Assembly (NCBI RefSeq): GCF_004402695.1
Contig: NZ_SOFL01000033.1
Location: 1-64,000, forward strand
Origin: Cryobacterium adonitolivorans
Lineage (GTDB): Bacteria > Actinomycetota > Actinomycetes > Actinomycetales > Microbacteriaceae
DNA: 64,000 nt
Reading direction: 5' to 3'
Part shown: positions 7,757 to 16,638 of the stretch, one piece after another
Position numbering within the stretch: the first letter of the stretch is position 1
How the letters are laid out: every line of letters begins with the position of its first letter
Position numbers and translations under genes: made by a program
Notes under the pieces: model-generated
What the model was told of the DNA's origin: nothing
What the model saw: the letters and a program-made list of their open reading frames with translations, nothing else
The model's database searches: none

Positions 7757-8659
7757 CTAACCCTTGACCGCTCCGCCCAGGCCGGCTCCCCGTAGGAACA
7801 TGCGCTGGAACACCAGGAATAGCAGGATCGGGATGATGCTGGAGATGGCCAGTGCCGCGAGATAGACGCCCAGTTCGATGCTCTGCTGCAGCGCGGGCAG
7901 TCGCACCGAGAGCGGCTGCACCAACGGGTCGATGAGCACGAGCGAGGGCCAGAGGAAGTCTTTCCAGGCCGCGATGATCGCGAACACCGACACGACTCCC
8001 ACGATGGGTTTGGACATGGGCAGCACGATCGACCAGAACAATCGAAAGGAGCTCGCGCCATCCGTTCGCGCGGCCTCAAAGACCTCGCGAGGCAGGTTGT
8101 CGAAGAAGCGCTTGACGAGCAGCACGTTGAAGGCGCTGGCGCCGGCCGGCAGCCAGACCGCCCAGAACGTGTTGATGAGTGAAATGCCCACGAACGGCAC
8201 GTCGAGAACCGTGAGGTAAAGCGGCACCAGCAGTACGACGCTCGGCACGAAGAGTGTGCCGAGCACCAGGGCATTGAGCACCCCCGCGTATCTGGGACGG
8301 AGGATGGAGAGGGCGTAGCCGGCAGTTGTCGCCACGATGATCTGCACCGCCCACGACCCGGCTGCCACCCACAGTGTGTTGGCGAATTGCACGTCGAGGT
8401 GAATCGTGGACCACGCGGTGACCACGTTCTGCCACTCGATGCCGTTGGGAAAGATCGCCAACGGGGTGCGCAGGGTGTCCTGCGTCGGCGTGAGCGCTGC
8501 CTTGCCGAGCCAGAGCAGCGGCCCCAGCCCGGATACGGCGAGCACGACGAGGAGCACGGCGTGGCTGGCGCGCATGGTGTGGCGGATGCGCGGCTTGGTC
8601 CAATCGGCGACGGAGACGATCCCGCGGTCTTCGGGATCCTCGATCTTTGTCTTGCTCAA
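7757..8659 (-). CDS. Sugar ABC transporter permease, MalG-like
   Basis: A 300-residue inner-membrane permease with six predicted helices and the EAA loop segment EAARTDGASSFRLFWSIVLP, which contacts the ATPase. The true start is the TTG at 8659, forming TTGA with the stop of the first permease; the long upstream frame only reads that gene out of frame. It is the last gene of the locus lacI - GH13 - binding protein - permease - permease. No ATPase gene is present, so a shared MsiK-type ATPase encoded elsewhere must energise it, as is usual for Actinobacteria. With the GH13 enzyme, the likely cargo is an alpha-glucoside such as maltose or isomaltose oligomers. Confidence 0.92.
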   Translation of the reverse strand: MSKTKIEDPEDRGIVSVADWTKPRIRHTMRASHAVLLVVLAVSGLGPLLWLGKAALTPTQDTLRTPLAIFPNGIEWQNVVTAWSTIHLDVQFANTLWVAAGSWAVQIIVATTAGYALSILRPRYAGVLNALVLGTLFVPSVVLLVPLYLTVLDVPFVGISLINTFWAVWLPAGASAFNVLLVKRFFDNLPREVFEAARTDGASSFRLFWSIVLPMSKPIVGVVSVFAIIAAWKDFLWPSLVLIDPLVQPLSVRLPALQQSIELGVYLAALAISSIIPILLFLVFQRMFLRGAGLGGAVKG

Positions 8660-9627
8660 TTCTGGCTCCAGGATTTGGTGAGGCGGAAGTAGACCACGGA
8701 CAGGACGGCGAGGAAGATCGCCAACATCAGGCTCAACGCTGTGGCGGCGCCATAATCGCCGCCGAGACTGTTTTGGAAGGCGTAGCGGTAGATCAGCAAC
8801 AGCACGGTGATTGTGGAGTTCGCCGGACCGCCCGCGGTGAAGAGGAAGGGTTCGAGGAACACCTGGGCGGTCCCGATCACCTGCAGGATCAGGGTGATGA
8901 GCAGGATGCCGCGCAGCTGCGGCAGGGTGATGTGCCAGATCTTTTGCCAGATGGAGGCACCGTCGACCTCGGCGGCGTCGTAGAGCTCGGGGGCGACCCC
9001 GGTCAGCGCGGCCAGGTAGATGATGATTGTGCCGCCGGCACCCGCCCAGGTAGCTTCGAGCACCAGCGAGGGCATCGCAGCTGTGATGCTCTGGATCCAA
9101 GGCTGTGGGCCGATTCCCACGATGGCGAGAATGCTGTTGAAGACACCGGTCGGGCTGGCGTCATAGAAGAACTTCCACAGGAGCACGGCAACCACAGGGG
9201 GCACCACGACAGGTAGGTAGGCCAGGGCACTGAACAGGCCCTTGGCCCGGCGCACCTCACTCATCAGCACGGCAGCGATGAGTGGGATCGGGTAGCCGAA
9301 GAGCAGGGCAAGCATGGCAAACCAAACCGTGTTCTGCGCAGCTGTCAGAAACAGGGGGTCCTGCAACACCTTGACGAAGTTGTCCAGCCCCACGAAGCTC
9401 GGGGCCGTGACCAGGTTGGTCTTCTGGAAGCTCATCACGAACGACTGCACGATGGGATACCAGGAGAACATCCCGAAGATCAGCAGCATCGGAACGAGGA
9501 ACAAGAAGTTGCTGAGCCCGCCGTTGCGCAGCCACGTGCGCGGGGTGGACGGCCGACGTCGCTGGCTAGTGGCCGCAGCCGGTTGGGGCGGATCCACTAC
9601 GGAGGGGCGTTCATCCAGTGCGGTCAT
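8656..9627 (-). CDS. Sugar ABC transporter permease, MalF-like
   Basis: A 323-residue permease. After a Pro/Arg-rich cytoplasmic start (~40 residues) come six membrane segments, beginning with LFLVPMLLIFGMFSWYPIV, and the EAA loop DAAEVDGASIWQKIWHITLP. It pairs with the following permease, overlapping it by four bases (TTGA). The start ATG is 135 bases after the binding-protein stop, and that gap carries a strong hairpin (9710-9736). Binding-protein-dependent transporters of this family import oligosaccharides. The specificity is inferred only from the GH13 neighbour. Confidence 0.92.
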   Translation of the reverse strand: MTALDERPSVVDPPQPAAATSQRRRPSTPRTWLRNGGLSNFLFLVPMLLIFGMFSWYPIVQSFVMSFQKTNLVTAPSFVGLDNFVKVLQDPLFLTAAQNTVWFAMLALLFGYPIPLIAAVLMSEVRRAKGLFSALAYLPVVVPPVVAVLLWKFFYDASPTGVFNSILAIVGIGPQPWIQSITAAMPSLVLEATWAGAGGTIIIYLAALTGVAPELYDAAEVDGASIWQKIWHITLPQLRGILLITLILQVIGTAQVFLEPFLFTAGGPANSTITVLLLIYRYAFQNSLGGDYGAATALSLMLAIFLAVLSVVYFRLTKSWSQN

Positions 9628-9709
9628 CGTCGTCTTTCGTGAGCGGAGGTAAGGCGAGGCGGTCTCGGGGAGCGGGGCAGTGCTCAGAAGAAAATGGGGG
9701 CCGATCCGA

Positions 9710-9736
9710 CCGGCGGGGATGCGAGATCCCCGCCGG
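9710..9736 (-). terminator. Intercistronic hairpin between binding protein and permease genes
   Basis: CCGGCGGGGAT (9710-9720), a 5-base loop GCGAG, then ATCCCCGCCGG (9726-9736): a perfect 11-base-pair GC-rich stem. It lies 26 bases after the binding-protein stop and before the permeases of the same operon, without a T run. Such hairpins allow more binding protein than permease by partial termination or by protecting the upstream mRNA. Confidence 0.7.
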
Positions 9737-9762
9737 CTGATTCGGGTCTGACCTGGAAGAGG

Positions 9763-11133
9763 TCAGTCGGCGTCGACGAGGGGCTGGATCGTCGTGTTGA
9801 CGGTGTCCAGCAGGGCGTCGATGTCGGCGTTCTTGTCGGTCAGCACGGACTGCACGGCGGTGTCGAGAGCGCCGTACAGTTCCTGGGTGTGCGCGGACGG
9901 CTCGCCCACGATGGTACGGCCGACGTTGCCCTCGGCGAAGAAGGCAACCTGGTTCTGGGGCACGTTGATGTACTCCTTCACCCACTCACGGGACTGGTCG
10001 AGAGTGGCCTGATCGAAGACCGGCAGAGCGGGTGTTCCAACGGCCTGGTCGGTCTCGGCGAGCGTCTGTGCGTCTTGCAAGGCAGCATCCTTGTCGACCA
10101 GCTTGTTCAGGTCGTAGAAGGCGATCCACTTCATGGCCGCATCCTTCACGGTGTCGTCGGCCTTCACGTTGACGACGTTGAGCGTGCCGCCGCCCAAAAC
10201 TCCGGCGTCCTTCGCATCCGTCAGCGGGATCGCGGTGAGACCGAAGTCTGCCGGATCCATGTTGCTCTCGCGGGTGAGCGAGGTGAATAGGTCGGACCCG
10301 CCGGTGTACATGCCGATCTGGCCGGCGGCGAACGCCTGGTTGATGGTGCCCCAGTCGTAGAGGAAGTTGCTGCCCATGGAGTTGTCGGTCCAGCGCAGAT
10401 CCTGGAGGTAGGTGAGGGCCTCCTTCGTGGCAGGGTTGTCGGCCGTCACGGTGACAGTGCCGTCCGAGGCCACTTCCTCCATGGCGCCGCCACGGGCCAC
10501 AGTGGCCGCGGTCAGCTGCCAACCGCCGGTATTGCTCTGGGTCATCTGCATGTAGCCGGCCTGACCGGTCTTGTCGGCGATGATCTTGGCGTACTCGCGC
10601 ACTTCATCCCAGGTGGTCGGCGGAGCGTCAGGGTCGAGTCCGGCCGCCACGAAGAGCGCCCGGTTGTACTGCAGGCCCATTCCGTAGGCTTCGCGCGGAA
10701 CTCCGAAGATGTTGCCGTCCGCATCCTGGGCGTTGCTGAGCACGCTCGGGTTGAAGGTGTCAAAGTACGGCAGGGCTTCAACCTGTGCGGTCATGTCCGC
10801 GAGCTGCCCGTTGGCGATGAGCGTCTTGGCGTCGGTGAGCGGGATGCGGAACACGTCGGGAAGCGTGCCGCCGGCCAGCTGCGCGGCGAAGGTGGGCGCG
10901 CTCCACTCGTATTCGACACCCTCGACGTTGATGTCGGGGTTGGCCTTCTCGAACTGGGCGACCTGGGCGTCGAACGCGTCGAACGCGGCCTGCTCGGTTC
11001 CGGGGATGAGGCTGACCACCTTGATGGTTGTTGTGCCGTCGCTGTCGGCGGCGTTCGCGGTGCAGCCGGAGAGCAGCCCGACTCCCGCGAGCGTGACCGC
11101 CACGAGGGTGACGATCTTTGTTGGTGACTTCAT
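9763..11133 (-). CDS. Extracellular sugar-binding lipoprotein
   Basis: A 456-residue family-1-type solute-binding protein. The ATG at 11133 follows AAGGAA and gives MKSPTKIV plus a lipoprotein signal with lipobox LLSGC, so it should be anchored outside the membrane. Typical lobes follow: FEKANPDINVEGVEYEW, LAGGTLPDVFRIP, FGVPREAYGMGLQYN and AFAAGQIGMYTGG. The gene starts 42 bases after the GH13 stop, so it is in the same transcript. It should capture the sugar for the two permeases. A hydrolase in the same operon points to an alpha-glucoside, but the ligand itself cannot be read from the sequence. Confidence 0.92.
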   Translation of the reverse strand: MKSPTKIVTLVAVTLAGVGLLSGCTANAADSDGTTTIKVVSLIPGTEQAAFDAFDAQVAQFEKANPDINVEGVEYEWSAPTFAAQLAGGTLPDVFRIPLTDAKTLIANGQLADMTAQVEALPYFDTFNPSVLSNAQDADGNIFGVPREAYGMGLQYNRALFVAAGLDPDAPPTTWDEVREYAKIIADKTGQAGYMQMTQSNTGGWQLTAATVARGGAMEEVASDGTVTVTADNPATKEALTYLQDLRWTDNSMGSNFLYDWGTINQAFAAGQIGMYTGGSDLFTSLTRESNMDPADFGLTAIPLTDAKDAGVLGGGTLNVVNVKADDTVKDAAMKWIAFYDLNKLVDKDAALQDAQTLAETDQAVGTPALPVFDQATLDQSREWVKEYINVPQNQVAFFAEGNVGRTIVGEPSAHTQELYGALDTAVQSVLTDKNADIDALLDTVNTTIQPLVDAD

Positions 11134-11175
11134 TGTCTGTTCCTTTCGTTGTGTGACTGGGGACATGCTGATAAC

Positions 11176-12882
11176 TCAGGCCGGGTGGTGCGCCCGGTCG
11201 GAGTTCTCGTTGGCGCCGGCGGAAACCTGGAGCCAGGCCGTGGAGTCGGAGGGAAGCAGTCTGTCGACGAGCGGTTCGCTCGTGAGCAGCACGTACTCGT
11301 GGTCGGGTAGCGCGATGGGCTCCGCCGCCAGGTTTGCGATCAGGAGGAATCTCTCGCCTCGAGAGAAGATGAGGACGTCAGCTGCACCGGGCAGCCAGGC
11401 GAATCGGCCGTCGCCCAGATCGGGATCGTCGGACCGGATCCGCAGGGCGCTTTGGTACAGCCGCAGCATGGACGACGGATCGGCCTGCTGGGCTTCGGCG
11501 GTGAGGCCACGCCACTCGGCCGGCTGCGGGAGCCAGGGGGGAACCTGTGCGCTGTCGGGGCTGAACCCGAAGGGTGCGTCGTCACCTGACCACGGCAACG
11601 GCACCCGGCACCCATCGCGGCCGGGATCGACGCCGAGCGAACGGAAATGCATCGGGTCCTGACGAAGCGTGACGGGGATGTCCTCAACCTCAGGCAGTCC
11701 CAGTTCGTCACCCTGGTAGATGTAGAGCGAGCCCGGCAGGGCGGCCGTGATCAGCGCCGCAGCCCGAGACCGGCGAAATCCGACGGTCAGGTCGGTGGGT
11801 GTGTCGGCCCGCTTGGTCGCGAACGCGAACGTCGTGTCCTCGCGTCCGTACCGGGTGACCGGTCGGGTGACATCGTGGTTGGAAAGCACCCAGGTGCTCG
11901 GTGCGCCGACTGGGGCGTGCGCGGTCAGGGTGATGTCGATCGATTCGCGAAGTTCGGCTGCGTTCCAGGCCCGGGCGAGGAAGTCGAAGTTGAACGCGGT
12001 GTGCAGTTCATCGGGACGCAGGTAGCGGGCGAAGCGGTCAACGTCGGGCAGCCAGATTTCGCCGACGAGCACGCGAGTGCCCTCGTACGAGTCCGCGATA
12101 GCGCGCCAGCTGCGGTAGATGTCGTGCAGTTCGTCGCGGTCGGTGTTCGGGTGCTCACCGGGCGCGGGGTTCTGCGGCACCTCGGGCAGTGTTTCGTCTT
12201 TCACCAGCAGAGCGGCCGAGTCGATGCGCACCCCGGCCACACCCCGGTCGAACCAGAACTTGAGGATCTCCTCGTGCTCGCGGTGAACATCCGGATGGGT
12301 CCAGTTGAGGTCGGGCTGTTCGGGGGTGAACAGATGCAGGTACCACTCGCCGGGGGTGCCGTCGGGATTCACCGTCCGGGTCCAGGTGTCGCCCGCGAAG
12401 TTCGAGGGCCAGCGTGTGGGCGGTTCGTTTCCGTCGATGCCGCGACCGGGACGAAACCAGAAGCGCTCGCGTTCCGGGGAGCCAGGGCCGGCGGCCAGAG
12501 CAGCCTGGAACCAGGGGTGCTGATCGGAGACGTGATTGGGGACGACGTCGATGATGGTGCGAATGCCAAGGGCGAGCGCGTCCTGGATGAGTGCTTCGGC
12601 CTCACCCAACGTGCCGAATGACGGGTGGATACTGCGGTAGTCGGAGACATCGTAGCCGCCGTCGGCGAGGGGTGACGGGTACCAGGGATTGAACCAGAGG
12701 GCGTCGACGCCGAGCTGCTTGAGATAGCCGAGCCGGCCGCGCACGCCGGCGAGGTCGCCGGTGCCGTCACCGTTGGCGTCACTGAAGCTGCGCACGTAGA
12801 CCTGATAGATGACCGCGCTCCGCCACCAGAGATCGTCGGAGACGACCGTGCGGCGGTCGGGGGATGCTGCGGGAAGCGTCAC
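11176..12882 (-). CDS. GH13 alpha-glucosidase / oligo-1,6-glucosidase-like
   Basis: A cytoplasmic GH13 enzyme of about 568 residues (568 from GTG 12882; TTG 12900 is the alternative). The catalytic set is intact: VVPNH in region I, GVRIDSAA with the nucleophile Asp, LVGEIWLPD with the acid/base Glu, and VLSNHD with the transition-state Asp. The N-terminal WWRSAVIYQVYVRSF and GVRGRLGYLKQLGVDALW are those of alpha-glucosidases of the oligo-1,6-glucosidase subgroup. No signal peptide is visible, so the imported oligosaccharide is cut inside the cell. It is the first structural gene after the LacI repressor gene, with an operator-like palindrome in the gap between them. Confidence 0.92.
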   Translation of the reverse strand: MTLPAASPDRRTVVSDDLWWRSAVIYQVYVRSFSDANGDGTGDLAGVRGRLGYLKQLGVDALWFNPWYPSPLADGGYDVSDYRSIHPSFGTLGEAEALIQDALALGIRTIIDVVPNHVSDQHPWFQAALAAGPGSPERERFWFRPGRGIDGNEPPTRWPSNFAGDTWTRTVNPDGTPGEWYLHLFTPEQPDLNWTHPDVHREHEEILKFWFDRGVAGVRIDSAALLVKDETLPEVPQNPAPGEHPNTDRDELHDIYRSWRAIADSYEGTRVLVGEIWLPDVDRFARYLRPDELHTAFNFDFLARAWNAAELRESIDITLTAHAPVGAPSTWVLSNHDVTRPVTRYGREDTTFAFATKRADTPTDLTVGFRRSRAAALITAALPGSLYIYQGDELGLPEVEDIPVTLRQDPMHFRSLGVDPGRDGCRVPLPWSGDDAPFGFSPDSAQVPPWLPQPAEWRGLTAEAQQADPSSMLRLYQSALRIRSDDPDLGDGRFAWLPGAADVLIFSRGERFLLIANLAAEPIALPDHEYVLLTSEPLVDRLLPSDSTAWLQVSAGANENSDRAHHPA

Positions 12883-12991
12883 TGCTCGTACTCGTCTCAA
12901 TAGGCCGATTGTGCGGCAACCTGAGTCACCTGCGTTGGCAACTATTGAAACGTAGCTTTATTGACAAGATGATGCAAAATTTCTACAAACG

Positions 12992-13004
12992 GCAAGTCGC
13001 TTGC
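12992..13004. promoter_or_regulatory. LacI-type operator candidate before GH13 operon
   Basis: GCAAG-TCG-CTTGC is an inverted repeat in the gap between lacI and the GH13 gene. It resembles the palindrome upstream of lacI itself (CGCAAGTTCTTGCG, 14066-14079). Both have an AA(A/T)TTTCTACA stretch close by. A nearby -35/-10 pair (TTGCAT, 17 bases, TACGTT on the minus strand) would put this site just upstream of the promoter. Control by the local LacI is inferred from the shared half-site. Confidence 0.45.
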
Positions 13005-13038
13005 GTGGATTTGCACCGATTGCGTGCGTCGGCGGAGG

Positions 13039-14052
13039 TTAGTTCCACGTGTGCGGGCGGCTTGTCGACGCCCGCACCACGAGTTCAGGTTCGAAGAAGA
13101 ACTCCTCAGTGGACGCCGAATCCCCCTTGATCTGGCGGATCAGCAGCTCCATGATCATGCGGCCCATGTGCTCGATCGGCTGGCGGATCGTCGTGAGCGG
13201 AGGTTCGATGCAGGACATCAACGCCGAGTCATCGAAGCCGATAATCGATACGTCGCCGGGAACGTTCTTACCCGCCCGGCGCACTGCCCGGATCGCGCCG
13301 AGGGCCATCGGATCGCTGGCGCACACGATCGCGGTCACGCCTGACCGAAGCAGCCGGGTTGCCCCCGCTTGCCCGGCCTCCAGGGAATAGAGGGAGTGGG
13401 CGACATGATCGTCGTCGAGATGTCCGCCGGTCCTGGCCATGGCGCGCTGCGCGGCGGCCAGTTTGCGCTGAGACGGAACATGGTCTCGCGGGCCCAGGAG
13501 GAGGCCGATCCGGGTGTGCCCCAGTTCGGTCAGATGTGCGAATGCCTGGTCGATGGCGGCCGTGTCGTCGCAGGAGACCGTGGCGAAACCGAAGTCGTCG
13601 ATGGGCGCGTTGACGAGCACTGTGGGGAGATTGAGGTCTCGAAGGCGACGGTAGTGCTCGTGCGAGCCACCCTGCTGCATGTAGGCCCCGCCGACGAAGA
13701 TCACTCCTGACACCTGCTGCTGCAGGAGGAGTTCGACGTAGTCGGCTTCAGTGATGCCGCCGGCAGTCTGCGTGCACAGGACGGGGGTATACCCGTTCTG
13801 GGCGAGGGCGCCTCCGATGATCTCGGCGAAGGCCGGAAAGATAGGGTTCTGCAATTCGGGCAGCACCAGGCCCACGAGGCGGGCGCGCTCGCCTCTAAGC
13901 TTGGTCGGTCGTTCGTAACCGAGCACGTCGAGGGCCGAAAGCACGGCCTGCCGGGTCGCTATCGACACCCCCGGCTTCTCGTTGAGAACCCTACTGACGG
14001 TTGCCTCGCTGACGCCGACCTTGCGAGCTACTTCGGCGAGTCGTCTGGACAT
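13039..14052 (-). CDS. LacI-family sugar repressor
   Basis: A 337-residue regulator. The start is the ATG at 14052 (MSRRLAEVARKVG), because a LacI headpiece must begin there; the TTG 18 bases upstream would only add residues. The helix-turn-helix (VARKVGVSEATVSRVLNEKPGVS, residues ~5-27) is canonical, followed by the hinge and a periplasmic-binding-protein-like sugar domain (LVLPELQNPIFPAFAEI, GVIFVGGAY, SIIGFDDSALMSC). It should repress the alpha-glucoside operon that follows on the same strand and release it on sugar binding. A palindrome upstream of its own start suggests autoregulation. Confidence 0.93.
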   Translation of the reverse strand: MSRRLAEVARKVGVSEATVSRVLNEKPGVSIATRQAVLSALDVLGYERPTKLRGERARLVGLVLPELQNPIFPAFAEIIGGALAQNGYTPVLCTQTAGGITEADYVELLLQQQVSGVIFVGGAYMQQGGSHEHYRRLRDLNLPTVLVNAPIDDFGFATVSCDDTAAIDQAFAHLTELGHTRIGLLLGPRDHVPSQRKLAAAQRAMARTGGHLDDDHVAHSLYSLEAGQAGATRLLRSGVTAIVCASDPMALGAIRAVRRAGKNVPGDVSIIGFDDSALMSCIEPPLTTIRQPIEHMGRMIMELLIRQIKGDSASTEEFFFEPELVVRASTSRPHTWN

Positions 14053-14065
14053 GAGCCCGAGCTTA

Positions 14066-14079
14066 CGCAAGTTCTTGCG
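14066..14079. promoter_or_regulatory. LacI-type operator candidate upstream of lacI
   Basis: CGCAAGTTCTTGCG has perfect 6-base inverted arms (CGCAAG/CTTGCG) and ends 14 bases before the lacI start codon. The half-site matches the palindrome at 12992-13004. This position fits autorepression. Confidence 0.45.
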
Positions 14080-14126
14080 AAATCACCGATAATTTTCTAC
14101 AGCGCCTCGACGACCCGTGTGCGGGC

Positions 14127-14915
14127 TCAGTGGGAGCCGGGCAGGCCCAGGAACTCGATCGCGGCATCCCGGAACGCGCGGGAGGTGGGCGCGTTGAAGT
14201 GGTTGCGGCCTGGAATCTCGAAGAACGCGGCGCGCGGGGTCGCCTCGGCCAGGGCGCGGGACGCCTCGAGGATGCGGTCCTCGCTGCCGGTGGCGAAGAG
14301 CACCCTCTGCTCGGGCGCGTTCGCGGCGTGCGGCTGGGGGCCGTCGCGCATACCCTCCACGAGTGCGATCAGTGCCTCGAGGTCGTTGTCGCGGATGGCG
14401 CCGGCCATTTTCAGGTAGGCGGCGGTGAGGGCATCCGTCACCGGCACACCGTCGTGCACCAGGGCCAGCGCCTGGTCGACCCGGAACCGGGTGAGCGGGT
14501 CGCCGTCGGGGATGCCACCGAAGACGGCACGGTCGATGCGGGTGGGCATGAAGCGGGCGGCGTGCCAGCCCACGCGGGCGCCGAGGGAGTAACCCACGTA
14601 GTCGACCTCGTCGAGCATGAAGGTGTCGAGTACCGTGAGCACGTCGGTGACGAGCAGGTCCATCGAATAGCCGTCGGCGGAGTGCGGCTTGTCGCTCTGC
14701 CCGTGCCCGCGCTGATCGATCGCGATCACGTGGTAACCCTCGCGCACCAGGTCGCGGATCCAGCCGGTGGCGTGGAAGTTCGCCAGCGCGCTGGAAGCGA
14801 AGCCGTGCACGGCGAGCACGGTGGGGGCATCCGGGTCGCCGAACTCGTAGGTGGCGATCTGCACGTTATCGGGGGCCATGACGGTGCGGGCGGGCGGGGC
14901 TGGGGGAGTATGCAT
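14127..14915 (-). CDS. Alpha/beta-hydrolase fold protein
   Basis: A 262-residue soluble alpha/beta hydrolase. The oxyanion segment is AVHGFASSAL, then IDQRGHGQSDKP, the nucleophile elbow GYSLGARVG, a likely acid in GSEDRILEA and the catalytic His in IPGRNHFNAP. No signal peptide is present. Esterases, lactonases and related hydrolases share this pattern, so the substrate cannot be called. It lies between the LacI gene and the GH13/LLM pair on the same strand. The 28-base gap from the GH13 stop (14944) suggests that it may be the third gene of that transcript. Confidence 0.85.
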   Translation of the reverse strand: MHTPPAPPARTVMAPDNVQIATYEFGDPDAPTVLAVHGFASSALANFHATGWIRDLVREGYHVIAIDQRGHGQSDKPHSADGYSMDLLVTDVLTVLDTFMLDEVDYVGYSLGARVGWHAARFMPTRIDRAVFGGIPDGDPLTRFRVDQALALVHDGVPVTDALTAAYLKMAGAIRDNDLEALIALVEGMRDGPQPHAANAPEQRVLFATGSEDRILEASRALAEATPRAAFFEIPGRNHFNAPTSRAFRDAAIEFLGLPGSH

Positions 14916-14943
14916 CGGGTCTATTCGACCACACGGCCGCGGG

Positions 14944-16638
14944 TCAGCCGAGCCGGGTGTCGGCGTCGCTGGTGATGCGCAGCCACCGGTACCCGTACGG
15001 GTCGAGGCGAAGCGTCAACTCACCGTCGTCGATCGGAGTGACGCCGTTGTGCAGCATGTCCACCAGCCGGGAACCCGGGGCGACGTCGGGCAGCGTGAGG
15101 GAGAGCTCGACCGGCACGTCCGCGAAGTTGTGCACCGCCAGCATCGAGCCGATGTTCGCGCGCACCAGGTGGGCGAACACCCGGTCGTCGCCGTGCTCGA
15201 GGACGGTCAGGTCGCCCCAGCCGATCTCGGGGGAGTTCCGGTAGGCCTGAATCAGGGTGCGCATGAAGTGCGCGAGCGAGTCCGGGTCGCGGCGTTGGTC
15301 GGCGGCGTTCACCCACTCCGGCCCGAACGCGCCGGTGACCACCGGGGTGACGAGCTCGTCGGCGGGCGCCCGGGAGAAACCCGCATTGGCACCGGCGGTC
15401 CACTGCATCGGTGTGCGCACCGCGTACCGGTCCTTTACCGCCAGGTTCTCGCCCATGCCGATCTCCTCACCGTAGAACAGCACAGGCGCGCCCGGCAGCG
15501 AGAACATCAGGCTGTACGCCATGCGGATGCGCCGCGCATCGCCGCCCAGCATCGTGGGCAGCCGGCGCCGGATGCCCCGGTCGTACAGCCGCATGCCGGG
15601 GTCGGGCGCGAACGCGTCGAACACCTCCTGCCGCTCGGCGTCGCTGAGCTTGTCGAGGGTGAGCTCGTCGTGGTTGCGCACGAAGTTGCCCCACTGGCAG
15701 TCGGCGGGCAGCTCCGGCCGGTCGGCCAGCGCTGTGCCCAGCGGCCTGGAGTCCTGCCGCACCAACGACAGGTAGATGCTCTGCATCACGACGAAGTCGA
15801 ACTGCATCTGCAGTTCCCGCCGCTCGCCCGCACCGAAATAGGCGAGCTGCTCCTTGTGGCTGAGGTTCACCTCGCCGAGCATCATGGCCTCGCTGTTGCG
15901 CCGGGCGAGGAACCCGGAGATGTCGGCGAGGTAGTCGTGCGGGTCGGGCAGCGGTTCGTCCGAGGCGTCCGCCGTGGAGTCCTTGCCGCCGGCCTCTGAC
16001 TTGGCTTCGATGAGGAATGGCACCGCGTCCACCCGGAAGCCGGACACGCCCAGCTCGGTCCAGAATCCCACGATGCGGGCGATCTCGTCGCGCACCGGCG
16101 GGTGGGCGATGTTGAGGTCGGGCTGGTGCTTGTAGAAGTTGTGCAGGTAGTACTGCTTGGTCTTCTTGTCGAACTCCCAGATGCTCTTCGCGTCGCCGGG
16201 GAACGCGGAGGGCTGGTCCTTGGTGGGCGGGTTATCGCGCCAGACGTAGTAGTCCCGGTACGGCGAATCCGTGCTCGAGCGGGATTCGAGGAACCACGGA
16301 TGCTGGTCGGACGTGTGGTTGATCACCAGGTCCATCACCACCCGGATGCCGCGGTCACTGGCGGTGCGGATGACCTCGACGAACTCGCCGAAGTTGCCCA
16401 GCCGCGAATCGATCGCGTAGAAATCGGTGATGTCGTAGCCGTCGTCCCGGCCCGGGCTGGAGTTGAGCGGCATCAGCCACAGGCAGGTGATGCCGAGCTC
16501 TGCGAGATAGTCGATGCGCTGGGCCAGGCCGCGCAGATCCCCGCAGCCGTCGTCGTTGCTGTCGAGGTAGCGTTCCACGTCGAGGCAGTAGATCACCGCG
16601 TTCTTCCACCAGCGGTCGCTGGTATCCGAGATCCTCAT
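14944..16638 (-). CDS. GH13 trehalose-synthase-like alpha-amylase family protein
   Basis: A 564-residue GH13 protein. The ATG at 16638 overlaps the LLM oxidoreductase stop by 4 bases (ATGA); the upstream part of the longer open frame is an out-of-frame reading of that gene. The catalytic residues are in place: LVINHTSDQHPWF, GFRVDAVPFL (nucleophile), MLGEVNLS (acid/base) and FVRNHDELTL. The N-terminus WWKNAVIYCLDVERYLDSN and the region AYSLMFSLPGAPVLFYGEEIGM resemble trehalose synthase, which interconverts maltose and trehalose. It has no maltokinase domain. It could equally be a glucosylase of another specificity. Its tight coupling to a flavin-type enzyme is unusual. Confidence 0.85.
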   Translation of the reverse strand: MRISDTSDRWWKNAVIYCLDVERYLDSNDDGCGDLRGLAQRIDYLAELGITCLWLMPLNSSPGRDDGYDITDFYAIDSRLGNFGEFVEVIRTASDRGIRVVMDLVINHTSDQHPWFLESRSSTDSPYRDYYVWRDNPPTKDQPSAFPGDAKSIWEFDKKTKQYYLHNFYKHQPDLNIAHPPVRDEIARIVGFWTELGVSGFRVDAVPFLIEAKSEAGGKDSTADASDEPLPDPHDYLADISGFLARRNSEAMMLGEVNLSHKEQLAYFGAGERRELQMQFDFVVMQSIYLSLVRQDSRPLGTALADRPELPADCQWGNFVRNHDELTLDKLSDAERQEVFDAFAPDPGMRLYDRGIRRRLPTMLGGDARRIRMAYSLMFSLPGAPVLFYGEEIGMGENLAVKDRYAVRTPMQWTAGANAGFSRAPADELVTPVVTGAFGPEWVNAADQRRDPDSLAHFMRTLIQAYRNSPEIGWGDLTVLEHGDDRVFAHLVRANIGSMLAVHNFADVPVELSLTLPDVAPGSRLVDMLHNGVTPIDDGELTLRLDPYGYRWLRITSDADTRLG

